This document shows positions 15,728 through 25,705 of a stretch of DNA of 64,000 nt, piece by piece (the stretch's first letter is position 1; every line of letters starts with the position of its first letter). The position numbers and the translations under genes are program-made. Under the pieces are notes generated by a model that was not told where the DNA came from, made no database searches, and saw nothing but the letters and a program-made list of their open reading frames with translations. This stretch comes from Micromonospora sp. NBC_01699 (lineage in GTDB: Bacteria > Actinomycetota > Actinomycetes > Mycobacteriales > Micromonosporaceae): positions 2,170,001 to 2,234,000 of the forward strand of contig NZ_CP109199.1 in assembly GCF_036250065.1 (NCBI RefSeq), read 5' to 3'.

Positions 15728-16168
15728 ATGAGTCTTCTCGATGATGTCGCAAGGCGTGACGGTTGGCGATGCTGGGTGTGCGACGAGCCGGTCGACGCCG
15801 ACATGTCGGTGAACGACCCGCGCGGTCCCAGCGTCGACAGCCGCACCGCCGACAAGAAGGCCAAGGTGGCCGAGCGACTTGCGCACCGTGCGTGCAACAC
15901 CCGCAAGGGCGCGGTCAAGGTCGTTATCGCCTGGCCGGACCGTCTGCACGTGGTGGAGCCCGCACCGCTGATCACCGTCGCCGAACGACTCGAACGCAAG
16001 GGTGGCAGGGAGCTGGTCGCCCGCTGTCCGAGTAAGAAGGACGCCCAGGAGACGGCGGACTGGCTGGTCGATCGGTTCTCCCGGCTGGTGCCGGGACTGC
16101 CGGTGACCGCGAGTGTCGACGCGGGCGGCGGACAGTACCTCGTCGCGCTGGCCACCGGCCGCCGCTGA
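15728..16168 (+). CDS. HNH-like zinc-binding protein
   Basis: A 146-residue protein. An RCWVCDEP pair of cysteines near residue 15 and a later HRACNTRKG segment form a C-x2-C ... H-x2-C-N pattern, as in HNH endonuclease-type zinc folds. The central histidine expected in a fully active HNH site is not obvious (the middle reads SVDSRTADKKAKVAERLAHR). The C-terminal half is an alpha/beta segment of unknown role. It may be a small nuclease or a structural zinc protein. It stands alone. Confidence 0.6.
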   Translation: MSLLDDVARRDGWRCWVCDEPVDADMSVNDPRGPSVDSRTADKKAKVAERLAHRACNTRKGAVKVVIAWPDRLHVVEPAPLITVAERLERKGGRELVARCPSKKDAQETADWLVDRFSRLVPGLPVTASVDAGGGQYLVALATGRR

Positions 16169-16175
16169 CCGGTGG

Positions 16176-16207
16176 CCCTGGGGCGGCGGGCCGCCGCCGA
16201 CCCAGGG
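16176..16207. terminator. Bidirectional terminator between convergent genes
   Basis: CCCTGGG (16176-16182) pairs with CCCAGGG (16201-16207). After one mismatch a further six GC pairs continue to a 4-base loop. It lies between the HNH-like gene and the convergent gene at 16266. Confidence 0.6.
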
Positions 16208-16265
16208 CATGCGCATTGACATCGACAGGGTCGCCTACCGGCGTCGGCGGCGATCGGTTTCCTGG

Positions 16266-16553
16266 TCAGAAGGGAGGTGCGTCCTCGCCCATCAGCGCCA
16301 GCACGACGCCTCCCTTGCCGTTCTTGAGGCTCTGGACCACGACCTTGCCGGTGCTGCCGTCGGGCAACTCCAACGTAAAGGTCTTCCCGACCGCGTTTTT
16401 GGGGCCATTGCCGGCGCTGTTGGCGGGTCGGAAGTCGCCTGCCCACGGCTGGGTCCCACCCTTGCGGGCGGGCTCGGCGAAGAGCGCGGCGGTGCCGGGG
16501 GTTCTGGTGCCGTCCGAGGCGAGAAGCACTGAGGCGCTGCGATAGGTAGCCAT
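16266..16553 (-). CDS. Small hypothetical protein, 95 aa
   Basis: I cannot name the family. The ATG is at 16551-16553. The protein is soluble and glycine-rich, with beta-like segments (KTFTLELPDGSTGKVVVQSL and GGVVLALMGED) that suggest a small barrel or sandwich. The N-terminus, MATYRSASVLLASDG, and the mention-like motif TPGTAALFAEPARKGGTQPW are not diagnostic. It is convergent with the HNH-like gene and not in an operon. Confidence 0.55.
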   Translation of the reverse strand: MATYRSASVLLASDGTRTPGTAALFAEPARKGGTQPWAGDFRPANSAGNGPKNAVGKTFTLELPDGSTGKVVVQSLKNGKGGVVLALMGEDAPPF

Positions 16554-16735
16554 ATGCGCTAAGGCTATCCCGGACTGCGCTCGTTTGCGTCACGACGACC
16601 GCCCCGCGACGCGAACGGCCACGGGGAGCGACCTTGATCTGCTCTCACCGCGTGGGTTGACCGGACGGCGGTCGGCACTTCAGCCGGGGCGATCTCGGCG
16701 AGCTTCTGGGCGATGAGCAGCCCTGTTGTGACCGG

Positions 16736-16812
16736 TAGGGTGGGCGGGACTCGAACCCGCGACCGAAGGATTATGAGTCCCCCGCTCGAACTCGACCTCG
16801 GACCAGCCCCAC
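16736..16812 (-). tRNA. tRNA-Met-like sequence (CAU), 3' part intact, 5' part degenerate
   Basis: Read on the minus strand, the 3' part fits a tRNA. The anticodon loop is CTCATAA with CAT at 16775-16773, closed by a stem containing two G-U pairs. A perfect T arm follows (GCGGG, loop TTCGAGT, CCCGC), and the end is CCACCCTA then CC but not CCA. The 3' strand of the D stem, GAGC, is present. The 5' part does not supply a matching D stem or a 7-bp acceptor stem in register and runs into the rnhA stop codon. It is either a tRNA fragment left by an integration event or a divergent tRNA gene. Confidence 0.45.
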
Positions 16813-17286
16813 CTACCGACCCGGCAGAGCGCTCCGGGCATCGGTCACGCCGCGGTTGGCCAGGGCGTCGGCGCGTTCGTTGCCGGGGTCGCCGTTGTGT
16901 CCCTTCACCCAGAGCCACTCGACCCTGTGTGACTTGACCGCCAGCTCCAGCCGCTGCCACAGGTCGGCGTTCTTGACCGGCTGCTTGGCCGAGGTCTGCC
17001 AGCCGTTCCGCTTCCAGTTCGCCATCCAGCTCGTGATGCCGCTGCGGACGTACGTGCTGTCGGTGTGCAGGCGTACGGTCACCGGGCGGTTCAGGCTCTC
17101 CAGAGCCCGGATGGCGGCCATGAGTTCCATCCGGTTGTTCGTGGTGGGTGCAGACTCACCGCCGTACAGCTCGCGCTCGTGCTCGCCGTAGCGCAGCACC
17201 GCACCCCAGCCGCCCGGTCCGGGGTTTCCGCTGCACGCGCCGTCGGTGTAGATCACCACGACCTTCTCGGCCGCCTGGTCCGTCAT
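16813..17286 (-). CDS. rnhA: Ribonuclease HI
   Basis: A 157-residue RNase HI of standard length, which cuts the RNA strand of RNA/DNA hybrids. The catalytic carboxylates are all present: Asp15 in [12 protein letters not shown], Glu54 in [10 protein letters not shown], Asp76 in LHTDSTYV and Asp140 in GNERADALA, with His130 in VKGHNGDPG. It is cytosolic and stands alone. Its TAG stop touches the tRNA-like element downstream. Confidence 0.95.
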   Translation of the reverse strand: MTDQAAEKVVVIYTDGACSGNPGPGGWGAVLRYGEHERELYGGESAPTTNNRMELMAAIRALESLNRPVTVRLHTDSTYVRSGITSWMANWKRNGWQTSAKQPVKNADLWQRLELAVKSHRVEWLWVKGHNGDPGNERADALANRGVTDARSALPGR

Positions 17287-17433
17287 GCCGGCAATCTACC
17301 GGTCCCACCCAGCGGTGCCCCTCCGACGCCACACCCCGATGCATCGGTACGCCTCTGCCCGCCGTACCCATCGATGCCGTGCCGACGGCGGACGGCGAAC
17401 CGTCGCCCGCAGCTCGGAGCCGGATTTCGCCGC

Positions 17434-17997
17434 CTATTCCACGTGCTCGGTGGGCGAGGTCTGCAACAGCCACGCCAACGGCATCCGCGCCCGCTCCTCG
17501 TAGCCGCCGCGCGCGGTCAGCCGGTGCAGGGCAACCGTCTGTGCCCCGTCCCGGTCCACCACCCAGTACTCGGGGATTCCCGCCGATGCGTACTCGCAAA
17601 CCTTGGTGACCGAATCCATCGCCTCGGAGCCGGGCGACACGATCTCGATCACCAGCACGATGTCACCCACGGCCGACCAGACGCTCCGGGGCGGCGGCTT
17701 GCGCCACACGGTCAGGTCGGGGATCCGGCCTCCGTCGCCCTGAGGTCCGCTGATACGGACGCCTGCGGCCTGGAGCACCTGCTCGGCGGGCCAGCCGGCG
17801 AGGATGAACCACGCGAAGATCCGACTGGCGATCATCGCGTGTTCCGAGTCGGGCGGCGGCATGACCGACAGGACCCCCTCGGGGCTCGTCTCGTAGCGGT
17901 GGCCGTTCGGGTCGGCGGCGTTCATCGCCGCCACGTCGTCGAGCGTCACGATGGCGGGCATGTGCATGCCGACGGCCTCAGCGCTCATGGGCCTCAT
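17434..17997 (-). CDS. Uma2-family (DUF820) PD-(D/E)XK-like protein
   Basis: A 187-residue protein with the Uma2 family hallmarks: RYETSPEGVLSVMPPPDSEH, IPDLTVW, then VLVIEIVSPGSEAMDSVTKV and CEYASAGIPEYWVVD. The Asp of PDLTVW, Glu of VIEIVS and Lys of TKVCEY form a nuclease-like active site. The family is abundant in actinobacteria and cyanobacteria as stand-alone genes, and its biological role is unclear. Start ATG 17997; a second ATG is three codons downstream. Confidence 0.8.
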   Translation of the reverse strand: MRPMSAEAVGMHMPAIVTLDDVAAMNAADPNGHRYETSPEGVLSVMPPPDSEHAMIASRIFAWFILAGWPAEQVLQAAGVRISGPQGDGGRIPDLTVWRKPPPRSVWSAVGDIVLVIEIVSPGSEAMDSVTKVCEYASAGIPEYWVVDRDGAQTVALHRLTARGGYEERARMPLAWLLQTSPTEHVE

Positions 17998-18042
17998 CCT
18001 AGGCGAAGTGTGGAGCTGATCCTGGTAGCGCCGCCTCGGCCG

Positions 18043-19338
18043 TCAGTCGCCTGCCCCGGCGTGCGCGGTCGGACGTACGCGGCCCTGTTGCGCTCGTTGT
18101 TCGGTACGTTCGCCGGCGCGGTCGAGTAGCCGCATGACCGGCGTGGCCGCCACCCCGTGCAGCACCACCGACACGATGATCACCAGGCCGACGGTCGCCC
18201 ACACCAGCTCGATCTGCGGAATATCGGCGTGACTCGTGGCGTACCCGAGGTAGTAGATCGAGCCGACGCCGCGGATGCCGAAGAATGCGATCACCCAGTG
18301 CTCGGTCGGTCGCCCCGGTGCCCCGCGCAGCGAGAGCCAGGCGACCAGCGGCCGGATCACGAACAGCAGCGCCAGCCCGGCCAGGGCGGCGGGCCAGGTC
18401 AGCGGCGCCAGCAGGCCGTCGACCACCGCCCCGCCGAGGAACAACAGCAGCAGTACGGTCAGCAGCCGCTCGATCTGCTCGGCGAAGTTGTGCAGCACCC
18501 CGTGGAACTCGTGCGTACGTTCCGCCGATCGGATGGCTCGCGCGGCGAAGAACACGGCGAGGAAGCCGTAGCCGCCGACCACCTCGATCAGCCCGTACGC
18601 GAGGAAGGTGGCGGCGATGGCGACGAAGCCCTCGGCGTGGTGGGCCAGCCGCAACTGTGCCGGGGCCCGGAAGAACAGCTTGCCGAGCAGCCAGCCGACG
18701 AACAGCCCGCCACCCACCCCCACCGCGATTTTGTAGAGCACGTCCACGGTGAGCCAGTGACCGAGCCAGCCGGCGGGGGCGAGGCCGGTGCCGGCGATCG
18801 CGATCGCGGCGTACACGAAGGGGAACGCCAGCCCGTCGTTGAGCCCGGCTTCCGAGGTGAGCGCGAACCTGACCTCGTCCTCGTTGTCCTCGACGTCGGT
18901 CGGCTCGCCCACCTGCACGTCGGCGGCGAGGACCGGGTCGGTGGGCGCGAGTGCGGCGGCGAGCAGCAGCGCGGCGGCCGGCACCAGCCCCGCCCACCAC
19001 CAGCCGAGCAGGGCGACGCAGACGATGCAGAGCGGCATCCCGATGGCCAGCAGTCGCCAGGTCGACGACCAGCGTCGCCACCCCGCCGGGCGGTCGATCT
19101 TCAGCCCGGCGCCCATCAGGGCGACGATCACCCCGATCTCGGTCAGGTGGGTGGTCAGTTGCGGGTGGGCCAGGGGATCGGGGCTGGGCAGCCCGGTCGG
19201 CAGCAGGAAGACCAGCATGCCGAGGCCGAGGAAGGCGATCGGCATGGACAGCGGCCGGTGTTCCAGCATCCGGGGCAGGATGCCGGCCAGCAGTGCACCG
19301 ACCCCGACCAGAGCGAACGCCACGTCGACCGGCTCCAC
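18043..19338 (-). CDS. Cation/proton antiporter (CPA1-type)
   Basis: A 431-residue integral membrane protein with about twelve hydrophobic segments. It shows the CPA1 signatures: LAPTDPVLAADV, EAGLNDGLAFPFV with the transport Asp, and FFGIRGVGSIYYL. It exchanges Na+ or K+ for protons across the plasma membrane and helps pH and ion balance. The soluble C-terminal tail is short and charged. It has no operon partner; TetR at 19510 is on the same strand upstream, 170 bases away. Confidence 0.85.
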   Translation of the reverse strand: MEPVDVAFALVGVGALLAGILPRMLEHRPLSMPIAFLGLGMLVFLLPTGLPSPDPLAHPQLTTHLTEIGVIVALMGAGLKIDRPAGWRRWSSTWRLLAIGMPLCIVCVALLGWWWAGLVPAAALLLAAALAPTDPVLAADVQVGEPTDVEDNEDEVRFALTSEAGLNDGLAFPFVYAAIAIAGTGLAPAGWLGHWLTVDVLYKIAVGVGGGLFVGWLLGKLFFRAPAQLRLAHHAEGFVAIAATFLAYGLIEVVGGYGFLAVFFAARAIRSAERTHEFHGVLHNFAEQIERLLTVLLLLFLGGAVVDGLLAPLTWPAALAGLALLFVIRPLVAWLSLRGAPGRPTEHWVIAFFGIRGVGSIYYLGYATSHADIPQIELVWATVGLVIIVSVVLHGVAATPVMRLLDRAGERTEQRAQQGRVRPTAHAGAGD

Positions 19339-19509
19339 GCCACCACCCCTCCCGATCTGCCCGACGGGCAGGTGTGGTGCCTAGCCTTTCCCCGGCCCGG
19401 GTCCGCCCACTCCCTTAGTGGCCGACGACTCAGGCCGGGACCGGACCACGGGCTCAGGACAGGGCGGCGATCGGGGGAGCACTCCCGCGGGTTTGTCCAT
19501 GGCACCCGA

Positions 19510-20115
19510 CTACCCCGCCGGCTGTCTCCGTACGCCGTCGAGGGCGATCCCGAGCACCCGTTCGCGTTGCCGCTCGTCGACGAACCCGGTCGCGGTGAGC
19601 CCGCTGATCATGCGCAGTACGTCGTCGAAGCTGACGTCGGCACGCGCCGCGCCGGCCGCCTGGGCGCGTACGAACAGTGGTTCGCCGGCGCCGTAGATGG
19701 CGGTGCGGCAGGAGCGGAACGCCTCCGAGTCCCGGTTGAGCGACTCGTAGATCGCCCGTTTGGTGGCGGCGTAGTCGACGAAGCGCCGCAGCCAGACCAC
19801 GAAGCCGTCCCAGGGCGGTAGTTCGGTGACCTCGTCGGCGGCCCGGCACAGCTCCTCGACCTCGCCGAGGTAGACGGTGTCGAAGAGGTCCTGGCGGGTG
19901 GGGAAGTTCCGGTAGAGGGTGCCGATGCCGACTCCGGCCCGCCGGGCGATCTCCTCCAGCGAGGCGGCGGTGCCGCTCTCGGCGAAGACGTCGCGGGCCG
20001 CGCCGAGCAGCGCGTCGAAGTTGCGGCGGGCGTCGGCCCGGTGCGGCCGCCGTACGGCGACGCGGGCTGCCTCGGCGGCCTCGCCGGCCGTGCCCGGCGG
20101 CGTCTGCTCCGTCAC
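19510..20115 (-). CDS. TetR-family transcriptional regulator
   Basis: A 201-residue repressor-type protein. The N-terminal DNA-binding domain (residues about 30-75) reads NFDALLGAARDVFAESG, then TAASLEEIARRAGVGIGTLYRNF. The C-terminal ligand domain carries the common actinobacterial pattern GFVVWLRRFVDYAATKRAI. It lies upstream of the antiporter gene and on the same strand, so it may control itself, the antiporter or neither. No clear palindrome was seen close to its start. Confidence 0.85.
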   Translation of the reverse strand: MTEQTPPGTAGEAAEAARVAVRRPHRADARRNFDALLGAARDVFAESGTAASLEEIARRAGVGIGTLYRNFPTRQDLFDTVYLGEVEELCRAADEVTELPPWDGFVVWLRRFVDYAATKRAIYESLNRDSEAFRSCRTAIYGAGEPLFVRAQAAGAARADVSFDDVLRMISGLTATGFVDERQRERVLGIALDGVRRQPAG

Positions 20116-20175
20116 CGTTCCTCCTGGTGGACCCGCCCACGACTGTATCGGAGGCGCTCCTCCACTTTATCGCCG

Positions 20176-22299
20176 TCAGCGGGGGGCCGGGCGCAGCCAG
20201 AGCACGCCGAGCGGCGGGATCCGCAGCGTGGCCGAGGCCGGCTGGCCGTGCCAGGGCACCGGCTCGGCCCGTACGGTTCCGAGGTTGCCCACCCCGGAAC
20301 CGCCGTAGCTCTCCGCGTCGGTGTTCACCGTCTCCCGCCAGACACCCGCCACCGGCATGCCCAGCCGGTAGTCGTCGTGCGGTACGGCGGAGAAGTTCGC
20401 CACGCAGACCAGCGGCGACCCGTCGGCGGCGATCCGGATGAACGCCACCGTGTTGTTGCCCGCGTCGTTGCCGACGATCCAGCGGAACCCGTCCGGGGTG
20501 GTGTCCAACGACCACAGCGGCGGGGCCGCCCGGTACGCCGCGTTCAGGTCCCGGACCAGCCGCTGCACCCCGGCCCGCGCCGGGTCGTACAGCAGGTTCC
20601 AGTCCAGCCCCCGGTCCTCGCTCCACTCCCGGTCGTCGGCGAGCTCACTGCCCATGAAGAGCAACTGCTTGCCCGGATGCGCCCACATGTACGCCAGCAG
20701 CGCGCGGGTGTTGGCCAGCCGCTGCCAGGTGTCGCCGGGCATCTTGCCGGCCAGCGAGCCCTTGCCGTGCACCACCTCGTCGTGGCTGATCGGCAGCAGG
20801 TAGTTCTCGCTCCAGGCGTACACCAGGGAGAAGGTGAGCTCGTTGTGGTGGAACTGCCGGTGCACCGTCTCTTTGCTCAGGTAGGTCAGGGTGTCGTGCA
20901 TCCAGCCCATGTTCCACTTGAAGCCGAAGCCGAGCCCGCCGCCGTGGGTCGGCTGGGTCACCCCCGGCCAGGCGGTGGACTCCTCGGCGATCATCACCAC
21001 GCCGGGGTGCTCCCGGTAGACGGTCGCGTTCGTCTCCTGGAGCAGGCCGATCGCCTCCAGGTTCTCCCGGCCGCCGTGCTGGTTCGGCAGCCACTTGCCG
21101 TCCTCGCGGGAGTAGTCCAGGTAGAGCATCGAGGCGACCGCGTCCACCCGCAGCCCATCGACGTGGAACTCCGCACACCAGTAGAGCGCGTTCGCGACCA
21201 GGAAGTTGCGCACCTCACGGCGGCCGAAGTCGAAGACGTACGTGCCCCAGTCGGGGTGCTCGCCGCGCCTCGGGTCGGCGTGCTCGTACAGCGGGGTGCC
21301 GTCGAACCGGGCCAGCGCCCACTCGTCCTTGGGGAAGTGCGCCGGCACCCAGTCCAGCAGCACCCCGATGCCGGCCGCGTGCAGCCGGTCGACCAGGTAG
21401 CGGAAGTCGTCCGGCTCGCCGAACCGGGAGGTCGGGGCGTAGTAGCCGGTGACCTGGTAACCCCAGGAACCGCCGAACGGGTGCTCCGCGACCGGCATGA
21501 ACTCCACGTGGGTGAAGCCGAGGTCCACCACGTACGCGGTGAGCTGCTCGGCCAGCTCGCGGTAGCCGAGGCCGGGGCGCCACGAGCCGAGGTGCACCTC
21601 GTACACGCTCATCGGCTCCTGGTGCGGGTGCCGTCGGGTGCGGGCGGCCAGCCACTCGCCGTCGTTCCACTCGTACGACGAGCGGTAGATCACCGAGGCG
21701 GTCCGGGGCGGGACCTCGGTGTGCGCGGCCAGCGGGTCGGCCTTGTCCCGCCAGGTCCCGTCCTGGCCGAGGATCCGGTACTTGTAACGCTGGCCGGGCA
21801 TCGCCTCGGGGACGACGATCTCCCACACGCCGCTGCCGCCGAGCGAGCGCATCGGCCAGCCCTCGTGCGCGCCCCAGCCGGTGAAGTCGCCGACCACGCG
21901 TACGCTGCGGGCGTTCGGCGCCCAGACGGCGAAGGCGACCCCGCCACCGGGGCGGGGGCGGGCGCCGAGGGCGGTCCAGAGCCGCTCGTGCCGGCCCTCG
22001 CCGATCAGGTGCAGGTCCACCTCGCCCAGACTCGGCGGGTAGCGGTACGGGTCGTCGCGCGGTTCGCCGTCGACCTCGATCCGGTAGTCGAGCACGGTGC
22101 CGGGCACGGTCGCCTCGAAGACGCCCTCGTCGTGCACCCGGCGCATCGGGTAGCGGTCCCCGGCGACCAGCACCGAAACCTCCCGCGCGCCGCGCCGCCA
22201 GGTCCGGACCAGGGTCTGACCGCCGCGCGGGTGCGCCCCCAGCAGGGCATGCGGGTCGTACGCCACCCCGGCGACCAGCGAGTCCAAGGTAACGTCCAT
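20176..22299 (-). CDS. glgB: 1,4-alpha-glucan branching enzyme
   Basis: About 707 residues. An N-terminal CBM48 part ([13 protein letters not shown], then [13 protein letters not shown]) precedes a GH13 catalytic domain. The nucleophile Asp is in [16 protein letters not shown], the acid/base Glu in [13 protein letters not shown], and the third carboxylate in [15 protein letters not shown]. It cuts alpha-1,4 chains and re-attaches them as alpha-1,6 branches. ATG 22299 is used; GTG 22311 overlaps the glgE stop codon by four bases and is an equally likely start. It is the downstream partner of GlgE. Confidence 0.95.
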   Translation of the reverse strand: MDVTLDSLVAGVAYDPHALLGAHPRGGQTLVRTWRRGAREVSVLVAGDRYPMRRVHDEGVFEATVPGTVLDYRIEVDGEPRDDPYRYPPSLGEVDLHLIGEGRHERLWTALGARPRPGGGVAFAVWAPNARSVRVVGDFTGWGAHEGWPMRSLGGSGVWEIVVPEAMPGQRYKYRILGQDGTWRDKADPLAAHTEVPPRTASVIYRSSYEWNDGEWLAARTRRHPHQEPMSVYEVHLGSWRPGLGYRELAEQLTAYVVDLGFTHVEFMPVAEHPFGGSWGYQVTGYYAPTSRFGEPDDFRYLVDRLHAAGIGVLLDWVPAHFPKDEWALARFDGTPLYEHADPRRGEHPDWGTYVFDFGRREVRNFLVANALYWCAEFHVDGLRVDAVASMLYLDYSREDGKWLPNQHGGRENLEAIGLLQETNATVYREHPGVVMIAEESTAWPGVTQPTHGGGLGFGFKWNMGWMHDTLTYLSKETVHRQFHHNELTFSLVYAWSENYLLPISHDEVVHGKGSLAGKMPGDTWQRLANTRALLAYMWAHPGKQLLFMGSELADDREWSEDRGLDWNLLYDPARAGVQRLVRDLNAAYRAAPPLWSLDTTPDGFRWIVGNDAGNNTVAFIRIAADGSPLVCVANFSAVPHDDYRLGMPVAGVWRETVNTDAESYGGSGVGNLGTVRAEPVPWHGQPASATLRIPPLGVLWLRPAPR

Positions 22300-22307
22300 C
22301 AGCGGGC

Positions 22308-24326
22308 TCACTTCGCGGTCTCGGTGGTGGCGGGCACGGTCGGGACAGTAGTCGGTGGCGGTGGCGGCGGGTCGTTGCGGTGCACGGTGAACACGTGCGC
22401 CGGGTGGTTCGGGTCGAGGCCGACGACGTTGTGCTGGCCCCAGTCGTACCGGGCGCCGCTCAGCTCGTCGTAGACGGTGAACCGGTCGGGCCAGTCCAGG
22501 CCGAGTGCCGGCAGGTCGAGGCTGAGGTTGCCCCACTGGACGTGCTGCGGGTCGAGCGAGCAGACCACCAGGACGGTGTTGCCGGTGCGCTCGTCCCGCT
22601 TGGACCAGCAGAACAGTGCCGGGTTGTCGCTGTGGTGGAACCGCAGGTTGCGCAGCCAGTGCAGCGCCGGGTTCTTCCGCCGTACGGCGTTGAGCCGGGC
22701 GATGTACGGCGCCAGCGAGCGGCCCTGCGCCTCGGCGGCGGTCCAGTCCCGGGGGCGCAGCTCGAACTTCTCGCTGTCGGCGTACTCCTCGGCGCCGGGC
22801 AGGGCCTGGTGTTCGAGCAGTTCGAAGCCGGTGTAGATGCCCCAGGAGGGGGAGAGCAGGCTGGCCAGCACCGCCCGGATCTTGAAAATCGACGGTACGC
22901 CGAGCTTCAGCGGCTCGGGCAGGATGTCGGGCGTGTTCGGCCAGAAGTTGGGCCGCATGTAGTCGGCCGCGTTGACCAGTTCCGTGCAGTACTCGCGCAG
23001 CTCGTCGGCGCTGTACCGCCAGCTGAAGTAGGTGTACGACTGGGTGAAGCCGATCCTGCCGAGGCCGTGCATGACCGAGGGCCGGGTGAACGCCTCGGCG
23101 AGGAAGAGCACGTCCGGGTCGAGCCGTTTCACCTCGCCGATCAGCCAGTGCCAGAAGTCGAACGGCTTGGTGTGCGGGTTGTCCACCCGGAAGATCCGTA
23201 CGCCCTGGCTGATCCAGTGCGTCACCACCCGCAGCACCTCGGCCCGGATGCCCTCGGGGTCGCGGTCGAAGTCCAGCGGGTAGATGTCCTGGTACTTCTT
23301 CGGCGGGTTCTCGGCGTAGGCGATCGATCCGTCGGCGAGGGTGGTGAACCACTCCGGGTGCTCGGTCACCCAGGGGTGGTCGGGCGCGGCCTGCAACGCC
23401 AGGTCCATCGCGACCTCCAGGCCGAGTTCGCCGGCCGCGCCGACGAACCGGCGGAAGTCCTCGGCCGTACCCAGGGCCGGGTGGATGGCGTCGTGGCCGC
23501 CCTCGGCCGCGCCGATCGCCCACGGCGAACCGACGTCGTCCGGGCCGGCGGCCAGGGAGTTGTTCGGGCCCTTGCGGTTGACCCGGCCGATCGGGTGGAT
23601 CGGCGGCAGGTACAGCACGTCGAAGCCCATCGCCGCGACGCCGGGGAGCCGGGCGGTGGCGGTGGCGAACGTACCGTGCTCGGCTGGCTTGCCCTCGCCC
23701 GGTGGGGCGACCCCCTCGGAGCGGGGGAAGAACTCGTACCAGGCGGAGAAGAGGGCGCGTGGCCGATCCGTCCACAACGGATGATCGTCGCTTCGGGTGA
23801 CCAACCGCCGGACCGGGTACGCCCACAGCAGCTCGGCCAGGTCCAGCGCGGGGTGCAGGCGCTGATCCAACGGCAGCTCCGGATCGCGCAGTGCCGCCGC
23901 TGCGGCCCGTACGGTGGCTCGGGAATCGGCCGGGACCAGCGCGGACGCGGCCTCCATCAGCGCGGCGCCCTCGGCCAGGTCGTTGCCGAGTTCGGCCGCG
24001 TCCTGCCCGGCGGCGGTCTTCTTGGTGACCGCGTCCCGCCAGGTCAGGTACGGGTCGTCGAACGCCTCGATGGCGAAGGTCCAGTCGCCGACCGCGTCCG
24101 GGGTGATGGTGGCGTGCCAGTGGTCGTCCCAGCCGGGGCGCATCCGGGTGAACGGGCGCGCCTCGCCGTCCGGGCCGGACCAGACAACGTTGCAGCCCAG
24201 TGCCCGGTGACCCTCCCGGTACGCCCGCGCGGAAACCGGCACCAGTTCACCGACCACCGCCTTGGCCGGGTAGCGACCGCACGCCACCGAGGGGGTGATC
24301 TCTTCGATCGGAAACCGTCCCGTCAC
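22308..24326 (-). CDS. glgE: Maltosyltransferase GlgE (alpha-1,4-glucan:maltose-1-phosphate)
   Basis: About 672 residues from GTG 24326. A GH13_3 enzyme that adds maltosyl units from maltose-1-phosphate to alpha-glucan. The nucleophile is the Asp in [15 protein letters not shown] and the acid/base Glu is in [16 protein letters not shown]. The N-terminal beta-domain starts [20 protein letters not shown]. The C-terminal tail is Pro/Thr-rich. The frame remains open upstream past the true start only as a shadow of glgM. It overlaps glgB by 4 bases if GTG 22311 is used. No TreS or Pep2 gene is in the window, so maltose-1-phosphate comes from the glgM/glgC route here. Confidence 0.95.
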   Translation of the reverse strand: MTGRFPIEEITPSVACGRYPAKAVVGELVPVSARAYREGHRALGCNVVWSGPDGEARPFTRMRPGWDDHWHATITPDAVGDWTFAIEAFDDPYLTWRDAVTKKTAAGQDAAELGNDLAEGAALMEAASALVPADSRATVRAAAAALRDPELPLDQRLHPALDLAELLWAYPVRRLVTRSDDHPLWTDRPRALFSAWYEFFPRSEGVAPPGEGKPAEHGTFATATARLPGVAAMGFDVLYLPPIHPIGRVNRKGPNNSLAAGPDDVGSPWAIGAAEGGHDAIHPALGTAEDFRRFVGAAGELGLEVAMDLALQAAPDHPWVTEHPEWFTTLADGSIAYAENPPKKYQDIYPLDFDRDPEGIRAEVLRVVTHWISQGVRIFRVDNPHTKPFDFWHWLIGEVKRLDPDVLFLAEAFTRPSVMHGLGRIGFTQSYTYFSWRYSADELREYCTELVNAADYMRPNFWPNTPDILPEPLKLGVPSIFKIRAVLASLLSPSWGIYTGFELLEHQALPGAEEYADSEKFELRPRDWTAAEAQGRSLAPYIARLNAVRRKNPALHWLRNLRFHHSDNPALFCWSKRDERTGNTVLVVCSLDPQHVQWGNLSLDLPALGLDWPDRFTVYDELSGARYDWGQHNVVGLDPNHPAHVFTVHRNDPPPPPPTTVPTVPATTETAK

Positions 24327-24400
24327 GGTGCCCAACCTACTGCCCCGGCCGTCCCGGCGCCCGGTCGAAATCCGATCATCCCCGCGCGGGCGGGTTGCCG

Positions 24401-25642
24401 TCAGCGGACGGGCAGGACCGAGCGGTAGACCCCCATCGTCCGCTCCGCGATGGCGTCCCAGGAGAAGTGCTCGACCGCGCGCCGCCGCCCGGCCCGGCCG
24501 AACTCGGCGGTACGGGCGGGGTCGGCCAGCAGTTCGTTGATCGCGGCGGCCAGGTCGGCGACGAACACCTCCGGCGCAAGCGGGGTGCCGGTGCCGTCGC
24601 CGGCCTGCTCGATCGGCACCAGCAGCCCGGTCTTCCCGTCGTCGACCACCTCCGGGATGCCGCCGGTGGCGGTCGCCACCACCGCCGTCTCGCAGGCCAT
24701 CGCCTCCAGGTTGACGATCCCCATCGGCTCGTAGATCGACGGGCAGACGAAGACCGTGCTGTGGCTGAGCACCTGGATCACCTCGTGCTTGGGCAGCATC
24801 TCGGCCACCCAGACCACACCCGACCGGCTGGCCCGCAGCTCGGCGACCAGGGATTCGACCTCGGCCGCTATGTCGGCCGTGTCCGGGGCACCGGCGAGCA
24901 GTACGAGCTGGGTCTCCGGCGGTAGCGAGCTGGCCGCCCGGAGCAGGTACGGCAGGCCCTTCTGCCGGGTCACCCGGCCGACGTAGGTCACGCTCGGCCG
25001 GTCGGGGTCGATCCCGAGCCGGTGCAGCACGTCGGTCGCCGGGTCCGGGGCGTACTGGCGGGTGTCGATGCCGTTGTGCACCACCCGGACCCGCTCGGCG
25101 GCCACCTCCGGGTAGGCGGCGAGCAGGTCCCGCCGCATCCCGGCCGACACCGCGATCACCGCGTCGGCGGCGGCCAGCGCGGTCCGCTCGCACCAGGAGG
25201 AGAGCGCGTAGCCGCCGCCGAGCTGCTCGGCCTTCCACGGCCGCAGCGGCTCCAGGCTGTGTACGGTCACCACGTGCGGCACCCCGTGCAGCAGCTTCGC
25301 CACGTGGCCGGCGAGGTTGGCGTACCAGGTGTGGCTGTGCACCAGGTCGGTCCCGGCGCAACCGGCGGCCATCGCCAGGTCGACGCCCATGGTCCGCAGC
25401 GCCGCGTTGCTGCCGGAAAGCTCCACCGGTTCCGGGTACGCGGTCACCCCCGGCGGGTCGTCCGGCCCGGTACGCGGCGCGCCGAAGCAGTGCACCCGCA
25501 GATCGGCCAGGGGTCGCAGGTCCCGGGCGAGGTACTCGACGTGCACCCCGGCCCCGCCATACACCTCCGGTGGGTATTCGCGGGTCAGCAGGTCGATCCG
25601 GAGTTCGCGGTCGTACGGTGCGGTTTCAGCCACGTTCCGCAC
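24401..25642 (-). CDS. glgM: GT4 glucosyltransferase, GlgM/GlgA type (maltose-1-phosphate or glycogen synthase)
   Basis: A 413-residue GT-B glycosyltransferase. The N-terminal domain begins LLTREYPPEVYGGAGVHVEYL and holds VHSHTWYANLAGH; the nucleotide-binding C-terminal domain has YVGRVTRQKG and the GT4 motif SIYEPMGIVNLEAMACE. In mycobacteria the orthologue, transcribed divergently from glgC just as here, makes maltose-1-phosphate from ADP-glucose and glucose-1-phosphate. Its position beside glgE and glgB supports that role. The start is GTG 25642 or GTG 25633. An older annotation for such genes is glgA. Confidence 0.85.
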   Translation of the reverse strand: MRNVAETAPYDRELRIDLLTREYPPEVYGGAGVHVEYLARDLRPLADLRVHCFGAPRTGPDDPPGVTAYPEPVELSGSNAALRTMGVDLAMAAGCAGTDLVHSHTWYANLAGHVAKLLHGVPHVVTVHSLEPLRPWKAEQLGGGYALSSWCERTALAAADAVIAVSAGMRRDLLAAYPEVAAERVRVVHNGIDTRQYAPDPATDVLHRLGIDPDRPSVTYVGRVTRQKGLPYLLRAASSLPPETQLVLLAGAPDTADIAAEVESLVAELRASRSGVVWVAEMLPKHEVIQVLSHSTVFVCPSIYEPMGIVNLEAMACETAVVATATGGIPEVVDDGKTGLLVPIEQAGDGTGTPLAPEVFVADLAAAINELLADPARTAEFGRAGRRRAVEHFSWDAIAERTMGVYRSVLPVR

Positions 25643-25705
25643 ACTAGTCCAGCATGTTGCCCGGTACGACTGGTGCGAACGGCCGGGTGTGGTTAGCGTC
25701 GGGGC

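Noticed and set aside
19510-20115. TetR as gamma-butyrolactone receptor for the AfsA-like protein
   Set aside because: It is 4 kb away and next to an antiporter gene, and its ligand domain shows no feature specific to such receptors.
22300-23826. Apparent N-terminal extension of GlgB into the glgE region
   Set aside because: The extra sequence is an out-of-frame reading of glgE. GlgB has its usual CBM48 start at the chosen codon.
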